Source: Desulfobulbus oralis
GTDB lineage: Bacteria > Desulfobacterota > Desulfobulbia > Desulfobulbales > Desulfobulbaceae
DNA: 64,000 nucleotides
NCBI RefSeq assembly: GCF_002952055.1
Contig: NZ_CP021255.1
Coordinates: 434,001-498,000, forward strand
Direction: 5' to 3'
The notes beneath the pieces were generated by a model. That model had not been told where the DNA came from, made no database searches, and saw only the letters and a list, made by a program, of their open reading frames with translations. The position numbers and the translations under genes were made by a program. The stretch's first letter is position 1, and each line of letters starts with the position of its first letter. This document shows positions 54,420 to 64,000 of this stretch, one piece after another.

Positions 54420-57400
54420 ATGGCCGGATTCAGCCAAGACCCCCTGCAATTCATCCGCCTCATTGCCGATAACCTGCGCGACCGCTACGAAAGCGGCTTT
54501 CCGGTGCTCAAGGAAATCATCCAGAACGCGGATGACGCCGGCTCCGAAAATGCATCCTGCGTATCCGTTCAACTGGACTTCGGCCTGTCTCCGGGCATTC
54601 GGAACGCCCAACACTCCTTGCTCCAAGGCCCGGCCCTTTACTTCATCAACGATGGCGACTTCACCGAACAGGACAACCGGGCCATTCACTCCTTTGGACT
54701 GAACAGCAAGGCGGCGGAAGACGGGTCCATCGGCAAGTTCGGTCTCGGCATGAAGAGCGTGTTCCACTTCTGCGAGGCCTTTTTCTTTCAGGCCAAAGGC
54801 AGGGAACCCGACAAGGAGTATGCCGAAATCCTGAACCCCTGGTCATCCGGAAGCGACGATTTCGAGCGGCTGCACGCTGATTGGGACGATTTTTCCGCAG
54901 CCGACGCCAAACGGATGCGGGACCATTTGAGCGCTGTTTTGGGCTGGGAAAAACGCGCTACCTGTTTCCTCCTATGGTTGCCCCTGCGGCAAAGGAAGCA
55001 TTTGCAGCTTCCGAACGGGCAAACTGCGGGCGAAATCATCGCCTCGTTTCCCGGAGACGAGGGGGAGGACAACAAAAAACAGCTCGCCTTCCTCCATGAA
55101 CCGGACCTGCCTCAGCGCCTGGCCGCGCTCTTCCCGCTTCTGCGGCGCATGACCCGGATTTGTTTTTGGGAAACCCCGGACGCCCCGGAAGCCGCTTTTA
55201 CCGTCGAACTTGATGAAAGGCCAAACCGGATAAGCAGGAATCTGGAGGATACCCCCGAGGAGAGCTCGCTGCGGGGATTGGTCCGCATCAGTCCTGACGG
55301 AAGCGGGAAAGGCACGGCGACGGTCTTTGCCGGCAAGCAGCATCTGGTTGACGACGCCCGGCTTCTTGCTCTGAAGGAAAGCCCGTTCTGGCCGAAAAGC
55401 TATACCCGTAACCCGTTGGGGCAAAGCGAACTCGCGCCGGACAAGACCAGGGGGCACTGCGCCGCAGTGTTTTCAGTCGGCTCGTCCGGCAAGTCGGGCG
55501 GCGAGTGTGTCGTCAACTGGGCCGTTTTCCTGCCTGTCGGAGACGAGTTGAGCGAGCAACACGAATGCCGTGGCTCCAACAAGACCTTTCGCCTGACCCT
55601 ACATGGCTACTTCTTTGTGGATGCGGGCCGTGCCGGCATAGAGGGTTTTCCACGCAAGGAGGGTCTGGCCCCGCTGGACGAGCAGCCCGCCGACGAGACG
55701 GCCTTGCGCCGCCTGTGGAACAGCCATCTGGCCCGCTTGGGCGTTTTGCCGCTGATTCTGCCCTCCTTGAAAGACTTTGCCGCAGAATGCCTCGGCAAGG
55801 AAGGCCCCGCCAAACTGACAGACGAAGATTTGTGGAACTTGAGCCGGGGGCTGGCTGATTCAAAAACCTTTCGACAATACCAGAGCATCATTTGCGCCGA
55901 ATTCTATTGGGTGCGCCGGTTGACCCGGAAGGCCAGAGGCTGGCAGCGAGTCCGGGCTCGGGGGGCTCTGTTGCGGGTTTTGCCGCCACCGCCCAAGAGC
56001 ACCCCTGAGCGCCCTTGGGTCACTTTTCCCCACCTTTCCGAATTTGAAAAAAGCGGCGTGGTCTTTGTGGAAAAGGATGCGCCGCACCTTGTCGCAACCC
56101 CGCTTCCCCAGTGGAATGTGGCGGATTTGTTGGAGGGGCTGCAAATCGACGCACAAACAGTCTTCGCCGACCGCGTTCTGCTGGAATACCTGACGCAATT
56201 CCTTGATATGGATGAGGTTCATCCTTGCACCAAGACCGGAGAAATCCAGGCGCGGTTGCGGGAAATTTTCAGAAGGGCATTTCATGCGCATGGCAGCGCT
56301 TTGAGCCGACACCGCGAAAAGGTGCGCACGTTTACGTCTTTCATCCTACCGGAAAACCGCTTTCGGCTCAATGCGTCCGACGAAGTTGTGCAGGCGCTCC
56401 AGGATGCGGTGCCTGCCAAGCTGCTGCTGCACCAGGACTTTGATGCTCAAGACAATCCGGGAACCGCCAGATTCACGCCGGACGAAACCCTGTCGTTGCT
56501 ACGCAAACTGCATGAACTGATTGTCAGGAATGTGGACGCCGATACTTGCCGAGGAATCGCTCGTGATCTGGTGAAGGCCTTACCGGATGATGACAGACGC
56601 TCTGTTCTGAATCAGGCCAAGGAATTGAAAATCCTCTCCGGGCACGACTGCCTTCGTGGCAAGCAAGTTGCTCTGTCAATCAGGGAACTGGAGGACTGCC
56701 GGAACCAAGGACTGCTTTTCCGCTTTTCTGCAGGAATACAGTTGAGCCAACAATTGAATGTCGCTCCATTATTGCAAGCGCTCATTCAGGAAAGGGTTCT
56801 CTTGGTGAACAACGCAACCTTTGGTTTGGCTTTCAATAATAACGACCAAGTTCCCCCATGCGATGCGAGCGCGGCGCTCGCGGCATTGGGTAACGCTCCC
56901 TTCGACTTGCAGGGACTGCCTCAACGCAGAGCTTTGCTCCAGGCGACAGCGACCGCCACTCTGCAAAGTCGCGAACAGATGCGCGGTCTCCGTTATCTGC
57001 TCCACGGCGAACCACAACACTTTGGCTACCAGGATACCCTTTGGGTTCCTGAAGATGGCGCGGGCGGCGTGTGGGGCAAAATTTGGGCGCATTTGCAAAG
57101 GGACGCCTCCAACAGTTGGACGCTGCTTGACAGGCAACTGGTGGGCTTCATCGCGCCGAACAATTGGAATGCCTTGGGCCTCAAGCCGGTCAACATCATC
57201 GGTATTCTGGATGAATTGCGGTCGCGAGAGGCGGATACTTTACACGGCATAGCCTTGAGCGTGCCGGAGCGTGAAACCGTATTGCTTGCAGCGGCAGCCG
57301 ACCAAACCTTGTGGCAGAAATTGCCGCTTCATGAAACCGAGGACGAAAGGCTGGTGAGCATCCGCGATGGACAAGCGTATCTGCGAAGCGATACGCTTCA

Positions 57401-60400
57401 GTTGCCGGATGGATTGGCTACCGCCATTGACCTCATTGTCCCTTCCGATAACCGCCAAGTTCGGGACTGGCAAGACAAATGGATTGCCCCCATCAATCCG
57501 GAAAACATTCTGCGCATTGCCCTGAAGCAACCCGACCCGCACAGATTCTGTTCCCTGATCCTGGATCAACTTGGCGACATAGGCCCAGCGCGGCTTGATG
57601 AACTGGTTCGCCAGATTCCGGATTATCTGCTCAAAAAACGTTGGCTGCTGGATGCCGACCGCAATCCGGTCAAGCCCGAGGACGTAATTGACCTGCCCGA
57701 AATAGCCGATGAGGTGAACCGATTGGTGGCGGAAGCCAAAGGTGTGTATTCCTCGCCCGAAAACCTGTCGAACGACGTTCGCAGGCATGAGAATTTTGCC
57801 CTGCTTCGGAGCCGTACTTTTTCCCAAGATGAGCACGGGTTGGAAAAACTCGCTTTGCTGCTTTCGGACACTCCTGCGTATAGGATCGGCAAAATCAGCC
57901 TGCCGGATAACACGCATGAACTTGGCAAAATCGCTCAAGTCGCTCAAAGCCTGCCCGACGCGGCGCGACTGCGGGGGTGGGGCTTGCTGGCGCAGGTCTT
58001 GGATCGCTACCCGGATCATTGGAGAACACCCGCCAATGAGTTATGCCGGGAAATCCCTTCAAAAAAAACAAGAAATGTTCTTTATGAACTCCAGAAGAAG
58101 CACGAGTCGGCGAACAGGGTATCCGCCAACGCCATAATCGCATGTTTCAATCTCTACCTTGCGACCTTTGCGGCGCAGGCCGGAAAAGCCGGTCTTGAAA
58201 ATTTGATGCTGCTCAATCGGGAAGGGCAGTGGCGGCAAAGCGCCGAACTCTGCACGGACGCTATAGACGTTGCCGACAGCCACCTGTTGGATGATCGACA
58301 GCGGGATATTTTGTACGCCGTCATCGATCACGCCAATCAGCCGCCGCTGGTTGGTATGGATGGGCCCGTCCCTCAAGAACCGGACGATTTGCAAGCACAA
58401 CTTGACGATTCAAGAAACGTTTTGCGCTCTTTCTTCAGAGACTGGCGTGATCTGGTTCCGGCGGAGGAAATGATCTGCGCCTTTTTGTTGATCTTGGGCA
58501 AAAGCATGGAGGAAGTGGCCGACGAATTCAAAGGCAAAGGCTCGCTCGACGGAATACTGAATCAGATTCCCTGGGAAACGCATTACAGGAGGGATGCCGC
58601 CGGAAGACAAGAATGGCTGTACGGCATCGACAAGGATGCCGCTTTCAATATGTTCGATTTTCTGGTCTCTGTCACCGACAGGACTGCGAATATTCAAGTG
58701 ACCTCCATTCTCGGCGACCGGATTTCTGTGCCGCAACAGGCCGATTTCGAGTCGTTGATTGCCGGAGCCCCTTTTTACATTCTTCTGAAAAAGGAGCGAT
58801 ACGCCATCAAGCTCACCCTACGCAAACCGGATCAACAGGCAACCCCGAACGAGCTTTCCGGCTACCTACGCGATGCCGCCGAATACTTGCTGCGGGAGGT
58901 GTATAACCAGCAACACGTGAATTTGAGCAGCCTTTGGGCGGAACTGGACAAGTACGATCAGCTGGACATCAACGTGGCGCAAACCCTGATTTTGAAGCAT
59001 TTGCCGTCGCTTTTTCGTCAGTTGGGGGGAGTACACAGGCATGTTTCTCTTCGGGACGAATTCAAAAAATGGGAAGAGGCGCAACGGAGCGCGGTGGAAT
59101 TTCGCGAAGATGAGGGAGAGAGGAAGAATTACGAGGCTAAGGAAGCGGAGCATCTTCAAGAGATACAACGGCGTGTGCTTTCGGACGGCACGGTGCAGGA
59201 AGCGCTGCTTGCGGCTGTTCGCGCCAAGATGAAGGAATTTCAATACACTCCCGAGCGTATCCCGTTTGAACTGTTCCAGAATGCGGACGACGCAGTGGTG
59301 GAATACCTCACCATGCAATGTCACCCCCATCCCCTGCCGGATGACGATGGCGCCTTTCTTGTCGCGTCCAACCGCCGCGTTGTCGTCGCCCAGGCGGACG
59401 ACACAGTATATTTTCGCGCATTGGGGCCGCTGGATCAATGAGGTTGGGGTTGCCCCATTTCCGGGGCGGGAACGCGGTTTTCACTGCGACCTGGAAAAGA
59501 TGCTCATGCTTTCCGCCTCCGATAAGGCGGAAGTCGGTAGCGTGACCGGCAAATTCGGCCTCGGCTTCAAAAGCGTTTTTCTGGTGAGCGCCAAGCCCAA
59601 ATTGGTCAGCGGCCGCCTGGCGGCGGAAATCGTCGGCGGCTTGTGCCCCAAACCACTGGAGGATGCCCAATACTATCGGGACTTGCTCCACAAGCTGACC
59701 CTGAAGGGCGAAAAACGGCCCGGAACGCTGATCGCTTTACCCCTTGATGAGCAAAACCCCGACAACCTGACCCGCGACTTTATCCAGCGTGCCGGATTGC
59801 TGTGCATCTTTGCCAAGCGGATTCGCCGCATTGATCTTGAAGGAATAGCGGCAAGCGAGGCGCAGTGGCAACCCGACGCCCGTCTCACCGGCGGCGCGAG
59901 TCGGCGAAACCACTGCGCAGAGAGGCATTGTCGCGGTGGCAACCCGACGCCCGTCTCACCGGCGGCGCGAGGTTGGAATTTGGAGAAGCCACGCTCAACA
60001 GCGACGCGGGCAAGCGGCAGGGGGCGCTGTATTTCCGCTTTCCCGAAGGTAAAGGGGGTGTGCTTTTCGGTATGAGCGCCAAAGGGTTCTGCGCGTTGCC
60101 CAAAGATGTGCCTGGGATTTGGGTGGTCGCGCCCACAGAGGATGCGCCCGGGCTCGGTTTGGCTGTCAACGGTTGCTTTGAACTCGACGCCGGACGGAGG
60201 CTCCTGGCCGCCAAAAACGATGGCAATGCCGCCCAGGCGGACGAGCTTGGCCGGAGCTTCGCCGATGCCCTGGCAGGGCTGCATGAGGCGAGTTTGGAGG
60301 TGGAGAATTGGCCCGATCTGCGGAACTGGCTGGGTCTTGCAGGAGATGTGACCCAATATGATTTCTGGCACTCGTTGTGGAACGTTCTGGCTGGGGCGGT

Positions 60401-62171
60401 AAAAGGCAAGGAAGGGGCCGGACATGAGGTGGTCAGGCGGATTGTCGCGGGAGCAAATGGCTTCGGAGCCCTGCTCGACCGGGCGGATGCCCTGCCCAAC
60501 GGTCTATGGGGTGATTTCCAATGTCTGACCAGGCCGGACAGCATCAAAAAGGTGGTGAAGGGCGTCCTGGCGGAGGAAGGCTTTTTCAGGACTATTTGTG
60601 GGTGGGGATTCTTCAAGGAGTATCTTGGCGCACCCGATGAAGTGACGTCTGAACGCATCGTCGCGCAAGGAAAACGTCTCGTCTCCAAATTTGGAAGCGC
60701 CGATTTTCGATACACTCCGGTCAGGCTTTCCGCTGTGTTGCATGAGTTCGGCAACATAAACCGCCAAATCGAGCCGGAAGCGGCAGCCGACCTCGGCGCT
60801 TTGCTCAAAGGGCTTGAGAAAGACGAACGTTTCGCCAACGAACAAGGCGAGATCAAAGGTGAATTGAAGGCATTCCTCTTCAGGGGCGAGGACGGCAATT
60901 TCCACGAAAGCGGCGAGTTGCTGATTGCGGACAGCGGGGCATCCGCAAAGAGCGAGGCAAGCAGACTGGCGGCCTTTGCGCCGGATGAAGCGCTTCTCGC
61001 TTCGGAATACCAGGATGACGCATTGACCTTTTTCAAAATATGCCGGGGCGGCTTCACTGCTGATATTGACGACATGACCGAATGGTTGCTTGCCGCAGAC
61101 ACGCCCAACAAACAAAGCGCCGCCCTGCGTTATTTGCTTGAAGGCAACCAAGGGGATGAACTTGCGGAACGGGTGCGCAAGGAAAAAAGCGGCAAATGGG
61201 TAGAAGGATTGGATTGGAATTCCCAATGCTTCAGCGGATGGGACTTTAAAGACCAAGCGGAAATACTGCTTCGCCGCCTGCCTACTTTGGCCCAATTGCA
61301 ACGTGGGGTTTCACCGCCACCACCTCCGCCACTTGCACGGACGCAGATCTCACCCAAAGACGCCTTGAAAAGGATTTATGACTGGTGGAAGGCGGAACAA
61401 GGGGGCTGGATTCAAGACTACGAACGACGCACCTATCCAGGGTTACGCCCATCTTTCAACTTGGAAGAGGAAGATGTCGGACGATTTGACCGCAGTTCCT
61501 GGCTTGCTCTCTTTCTATTGGGGCATTTTCACACGATGGGTCGCCAACGGAATGTCCAACACAGAGCCTTCATCGACGACTGTGTTGAGGAAGGATGGTG
61601 GGATATTTTCTCCAAAGCAAACCCGGAAAAGCGCTCTGATGAATGGATGGGAATTTTGGAAACATATATTTCAAATCAAGTGGATTCCAGCCAGTATGAA
61701 GTATGGATGAATCATTATGTGAGCATCTACAAACTTTCCCGTCATCTTGACTCTTATCGCGAAGCCTTCTTGAGCATTGATAGCCATGACCACATGCCGA
61801 ATCTTGACGGCATCTTGAAGACATTGACCAATCCTGTATTTCAGGGAGGCGGCATTGCCGCGCCCCCGATTGACAAAACCCTTGGCTTAGGTGCCTGTTT
61901 CGTGGTGCGGGAATTGCGGCGTAAAGGTATTTTGAAAAACGCGCAGGTTGATCCCTTCTGCTACGTGCCGGTCGGCCGCGTCCGGGAATTGTGCTCCAGT
62001 TTGGGATGCTCCGGTCTCAATGCGCAAGGCAGCATCAATGACTCAAAAATCATTTACGATTTCCTCGGTGGGCATCTCCGCCAAGACCGGGTCACTTTCG
62101 ACGGGTGTTACGACATCCCCTTGCAGATTCTGGCTGAAAAAGACGATCAACGCCAACGGATACTGAATTGA
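54420..62171 (+). pseudogene. Giant sacsin/Hsp90-like protein with two GHKL ATPase modules; two frame-breaking lesions
   Basis: The first frame (54420-59441, 1,673 residues) starts with a sacsin-like GHKL domain: N-box KEIIQNADDA (Glu32, Asn36, Asp38), YFINDGDF and GKFGLGMKSVF (about 105-115). A second N-box, ELFQNADDAVVE, lies at residue 1617. There a run of four T at 59411-59414 appears one base too long, and the module continues in the next frame (FAHWGRWINEVGV; GKFGLGFKSVF at 59548-59580). At 59865-59971 a 36-bp sequence is repeated with 71-bp spacing, and the frame shifts again, continuing to TGA 62169-62171. Removing one T and 71 bp gives one frame of about 2,559 residues. The protein probably acts as an ATP-driven clamp or chaperone. 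It precedes a SNF2 helicase gene by nine bases. Either a recent pseudogene or assembly errors. Confidence 0.82.
59865..59971 (+). repeat. Direct repeat, 36 bp with 71-bp period, inside the giant GHKL gene
   Basis: Positions 59865-59900 and 59936-59971 are identical (both begin GTGGCAACCCGACGCC). The 71-bp period is not a multiple of three and accounts exactly for the second change of frame in the gene. Confidence 0.9.
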
Positions 62172-62180
62172 GAGCACACC

Positions 62181-64000
62181 ATGAACGAGTTGATCACCGG
62201 ACAAACCGTCGTCCATGAGCGTTTCGGCAGAGGGCAGGTCGAATTTCCCAGGGGCGAAACCGCCTTTGTGCGGTTCAAGCACGGCATAGAGGAATGCGCC
62301 GTCTCCTCCCTTCAGGTACAAACCGGCATCGAAGACCTGATCCGGGCTGGGCGGATCGCGCTGCAACCGGAGGCCATCTGCCGCACGCAGGCCGAGGCCA
62401 TCCTGTCGGTCAACGATACCTGGGGCGTGTTTTCCAAGTCACGCATCGCCTTGTTACCGCACCAGTTGTGGGTGTGCCATCGGGTGCTGCGCAACTGGCC
62501 TACCCAGTTCCTGGTGGCCGATGACGTGGGCCTCGGCAAAACCATCGAGGCCGGACTCATCCTCTGGCCCCTGCTGACGCGGGGGCTGGTCAAACGGCTT
62601 TTGATCATCTGCCCGGCATCCCTGGTCGGACAATGGCAATACCGCCTGCGCGAGATGTTCGACATCCGCCTGAACCAGTACCTGCCCCCGGCCGACACCG
62701 ACAAGTCGGATTTCTGGAACACCAACAATCAGGTCGTCGCCTCCCTGCAAACGCTTCGGGACGATCACAACAAGCGGCATGAACGCCTGCTCGCCGCCGA
62801 GCCCTGGGACTTGCTGATTGTGGACGAGGCCCACCACCTCAATGCGGACAAGGATACCGGAGCCACCCTGGGCTATCGCCTGGTGGACAAGTTGTTGAAA
62901 AAGAATCTGGTCAAGGCCCGGCTCTTTTTTACCGGCACACCGCACCGGGGCAAGGATTACGGCTTCTTCGCACTGCTGCATCTGCTCCGGCCCGATTTGT
63001 TCTCCCCCAAAGCCATGCCGGACGCGCAAATCCCCCATTTGCGGGAAGTGCTGATCCGCAACAACAAGCAGAACGTGACGGACATGGCGGGCAACAAGCT
63101 GTTCAAGCCGGTCGTCAACCATCCGGAGACCTATGCGTATTCGGAAGAGGAAGCCGAATTTTACGACCTGCTGACAAACTTCATCGCGGACGGCAGGGCC
63201 TATGCCTCCACCCTGTCCGAAAACGAGCAACGGGCAGTCATGCTGGTGTTGATCGCCATGCAGAAACTGGCATCCAGTTCCATCGCCGCCATACGCCGGG
63301 CGCTGATCCGACGCTTGGAACGCCTGCGCAAAAAAGAGGACGAGCTGAATCAGGCGAAAGAACGGAAAAAAATGATACAGGAAATGCTGGAGCGCTCCGA
63401 CGATCCCGCATCATACCTGTCCGATGATCTCCAAAAGTACGAGGAGGAGATTATAGCGCTGTCTTCGGCGCTGAAGCTGGTCAAGGATGAAATACCCGCC
63501 CTGGAGAAGCTGATCGAAATGACGGCCGCCATCCGGGAGGAAACCAAGATCAGCGCCATTCTCGACGTGCTGGACGACCGCTATTCGGGGCGAAACGTAT
63601 TGTTCTTTACCGAGTACAAGGCCACCCAGGCCCTGCTCATGTCGGCCCTGATGTGTAAATTCGGCGCGGATTGCGTCACCTTCATCAATGGCGACGAACG
63701 CATCGAGGGTCTTGTCGGGCCGGACGGCCGGGCGCGGGAGATAGCGCTGAAGCGGGAAGACGCTGCGGAACAGTTCAACGCGGGCAAGGTGCGTTTTCTT
63801 GTGTCCACGGAGGCGGCCGGTGAAGGCATAGACTTGCAGGAATCCTGCCACACCCTGATTCATGTTGACCTGCCCTGGAACCCCATGCGCCTGCATCAAC
63901 GGGTGGGCCGCCTGAACCGTTACGGCCAGAAGCACCCCGTCGAGGTCGTCACCCTGCGCAACCCGGCCACTGTGGAATCCCGGATTTGGGACAAGCTCAA
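62181..64000 (+). CDS. SNF2-type helicase, 3'-partial at window end
   Basis: The frame stays open from ATG 62181 to the last base (606 codons). An N-terminal small beta-barrel-like segment (ITGQTVVHERFGRGQVEFPR) is followed by the helicase: motif I ADDVGLGKTIEAGLI (about 113-127), motif Ia ICPASLVGQWQYRL, DEAH box LLIVDEAHHLN (211-221), and motif III FFTGTPHRGKD. A long coiled-coil-like insert (about 360-430) precedes the second lobe with RFLVSTEAAGEGIDLQES and MRLHQRVGRLNRYGQKH. These are typical of SNF2/RapA-like proteins that translocate on double-stranded DNA. It follows the giant GHKL gene by nine bases, so the two are in one operon. Confidence 0.9.
   Translation, partial: MNELITGQTVVHERFGRGQVEFPRGETAFVRFKHGIEECAVSSLQVQTGIEDLIRAGRIALQPEAICRTQAEAILSVNDTWGVFSKSRIALLPHQLWVCHRVLRNWPTQFLVADDVGLGKTIEAGLILWPLLTRGLVKRLLIICPASLVGQWQYRLREMFDIRLNQYLPPADTDKSDFWNTNNQVVASLQTLRDDHNKRHERLLAAEPWDLLIVDEAHHLNADKDTGATLGYRLVDKLLKKNLVKARLFFTGTPHRGKDYGFFALLHLLRPDLFSPKAMPDAQIPHLREVLIRNNKQNVTDMAGNKLFKPVVNHPETYAYSEEEAEFYDLLTNFIADGRAYASTLSENEQRAVMLVLIAMQKLASSSIAAIRRALIRRLERLRKKEDELNQAKERKKMIQEMLERSDDPASYLSDDLQKYEEEIIALSSALKLVKDEIPALEKLIEMTAAIREETKISAILDVLDDRYSGRNVLFFTEYKATQALLMSALMCKFGADCVTFINGDERIEGLVGPDGRAREIALKREDAAEQFNAGKVRFLVSTEAAGEGIDLQESCHTLIHVDLPWNPMRLHQRVGRLNRYGQKHPVEVVTLRNPATVESRIWDKL

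Noticed and set aside
59865-62171. A separate 768-residue gene starting at 59865
   Set aside because: Its first 30 codons are the repeat-derived shadow sequence, no ribosome-binding site is evident, and the rest is the natural C-terminal part of the giant GHKL protein.
1-64000. CRISPR arrays or phage-type integrases
   Set aside because: No regularly spaced short repeats and no tyrosine or serine recombinase motifs were seen in either strand.

Overview
The window is about 64 kb of GC-rich bacterial chromosome. Core gene content suggests an anaerobic Desulfobacterota-like organism, possibly Desulfobulbia. The supporting features are a B12-dependent class II ribonucleotide reductase, cobamide assembly and remodelling genes (cobT, cobS, cbiR-like), a very long 2-hydroxyacyl-CoA dehydratase activator, an ArsC-like selenoprotein, and a tmRNA encoding the tag ADDYNYALAA. 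The taxonomic assignment is inference; there is no rRNA in the window.

Layout. 1-10.8 kb is ordinary chromosome: cobT (one-base frameshift)-cobS-cbiR, uspA, a small membrane protein with the large activase, a CxxCxxCC protein, then an in-frame-UGA selenoprotein translationally coupled to bioF. 10.8-24.6 kb is an accessory region ending at the 3' end of ssrA. It holds a deleted and frameshifted Wadjet remnant (jetA/jetB), a Fic fragment, two IS630 remnants, two IS5-family copies, an ISL3 element plus a stray ISL3 end, a DUF2188 gene with an unknown neighbour, and an intact three-gene minus-strand operon (DUF6361-like protein, PLD-family nuclease-like protein, SF2 helicase) that looks like a defence module. 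24.6-48.5 kb is core again: ssrA, smpB, a GspE/PilB ATPase, pcm, a lipoprotein, htpG, hemG/hemY, a CBS-ACT protein, nrdJ, lptF (with an unusual C-terminal Cys/His domain), an M23 peptidase, RNase G, recC-recB-recD, and tRNA-Lys and tRNA-Glu. 48.6-53.8 kb is an insertion-sequence graveyard behind the tRNAs: a decayed IS5-type gene, an IS4-family transposase split by an intact IS5-family copy, and an apparently complete IS3 element. A small AT-rich membrane-protein gene sits among them.

53.9-64 kb is the most interesting block. It contains a 139-residue protein of unknown family, a giant sacsin/Hsp90-like protein with two GHKL ATPase modules (about 2,560 residues if two lesions are repaired), and a SNF2-type helicase that runs off the window. 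GHKL ATPase plus SF2 helicase pairs are known from restriction-like and other defence loci, so this is a candidate defence system; its 3' part is not visible.

The repeated theme is B12 economy (cobamide genes plus NrdJ) in the core, and turnover of defence genes by IS elements in the accessory parts. Several genes carry single-base or small indels (cobT, jetA, the giant GHKL gene), some next to homopolymers or short repeats, so real decay and sequencing error both have to be kept open.
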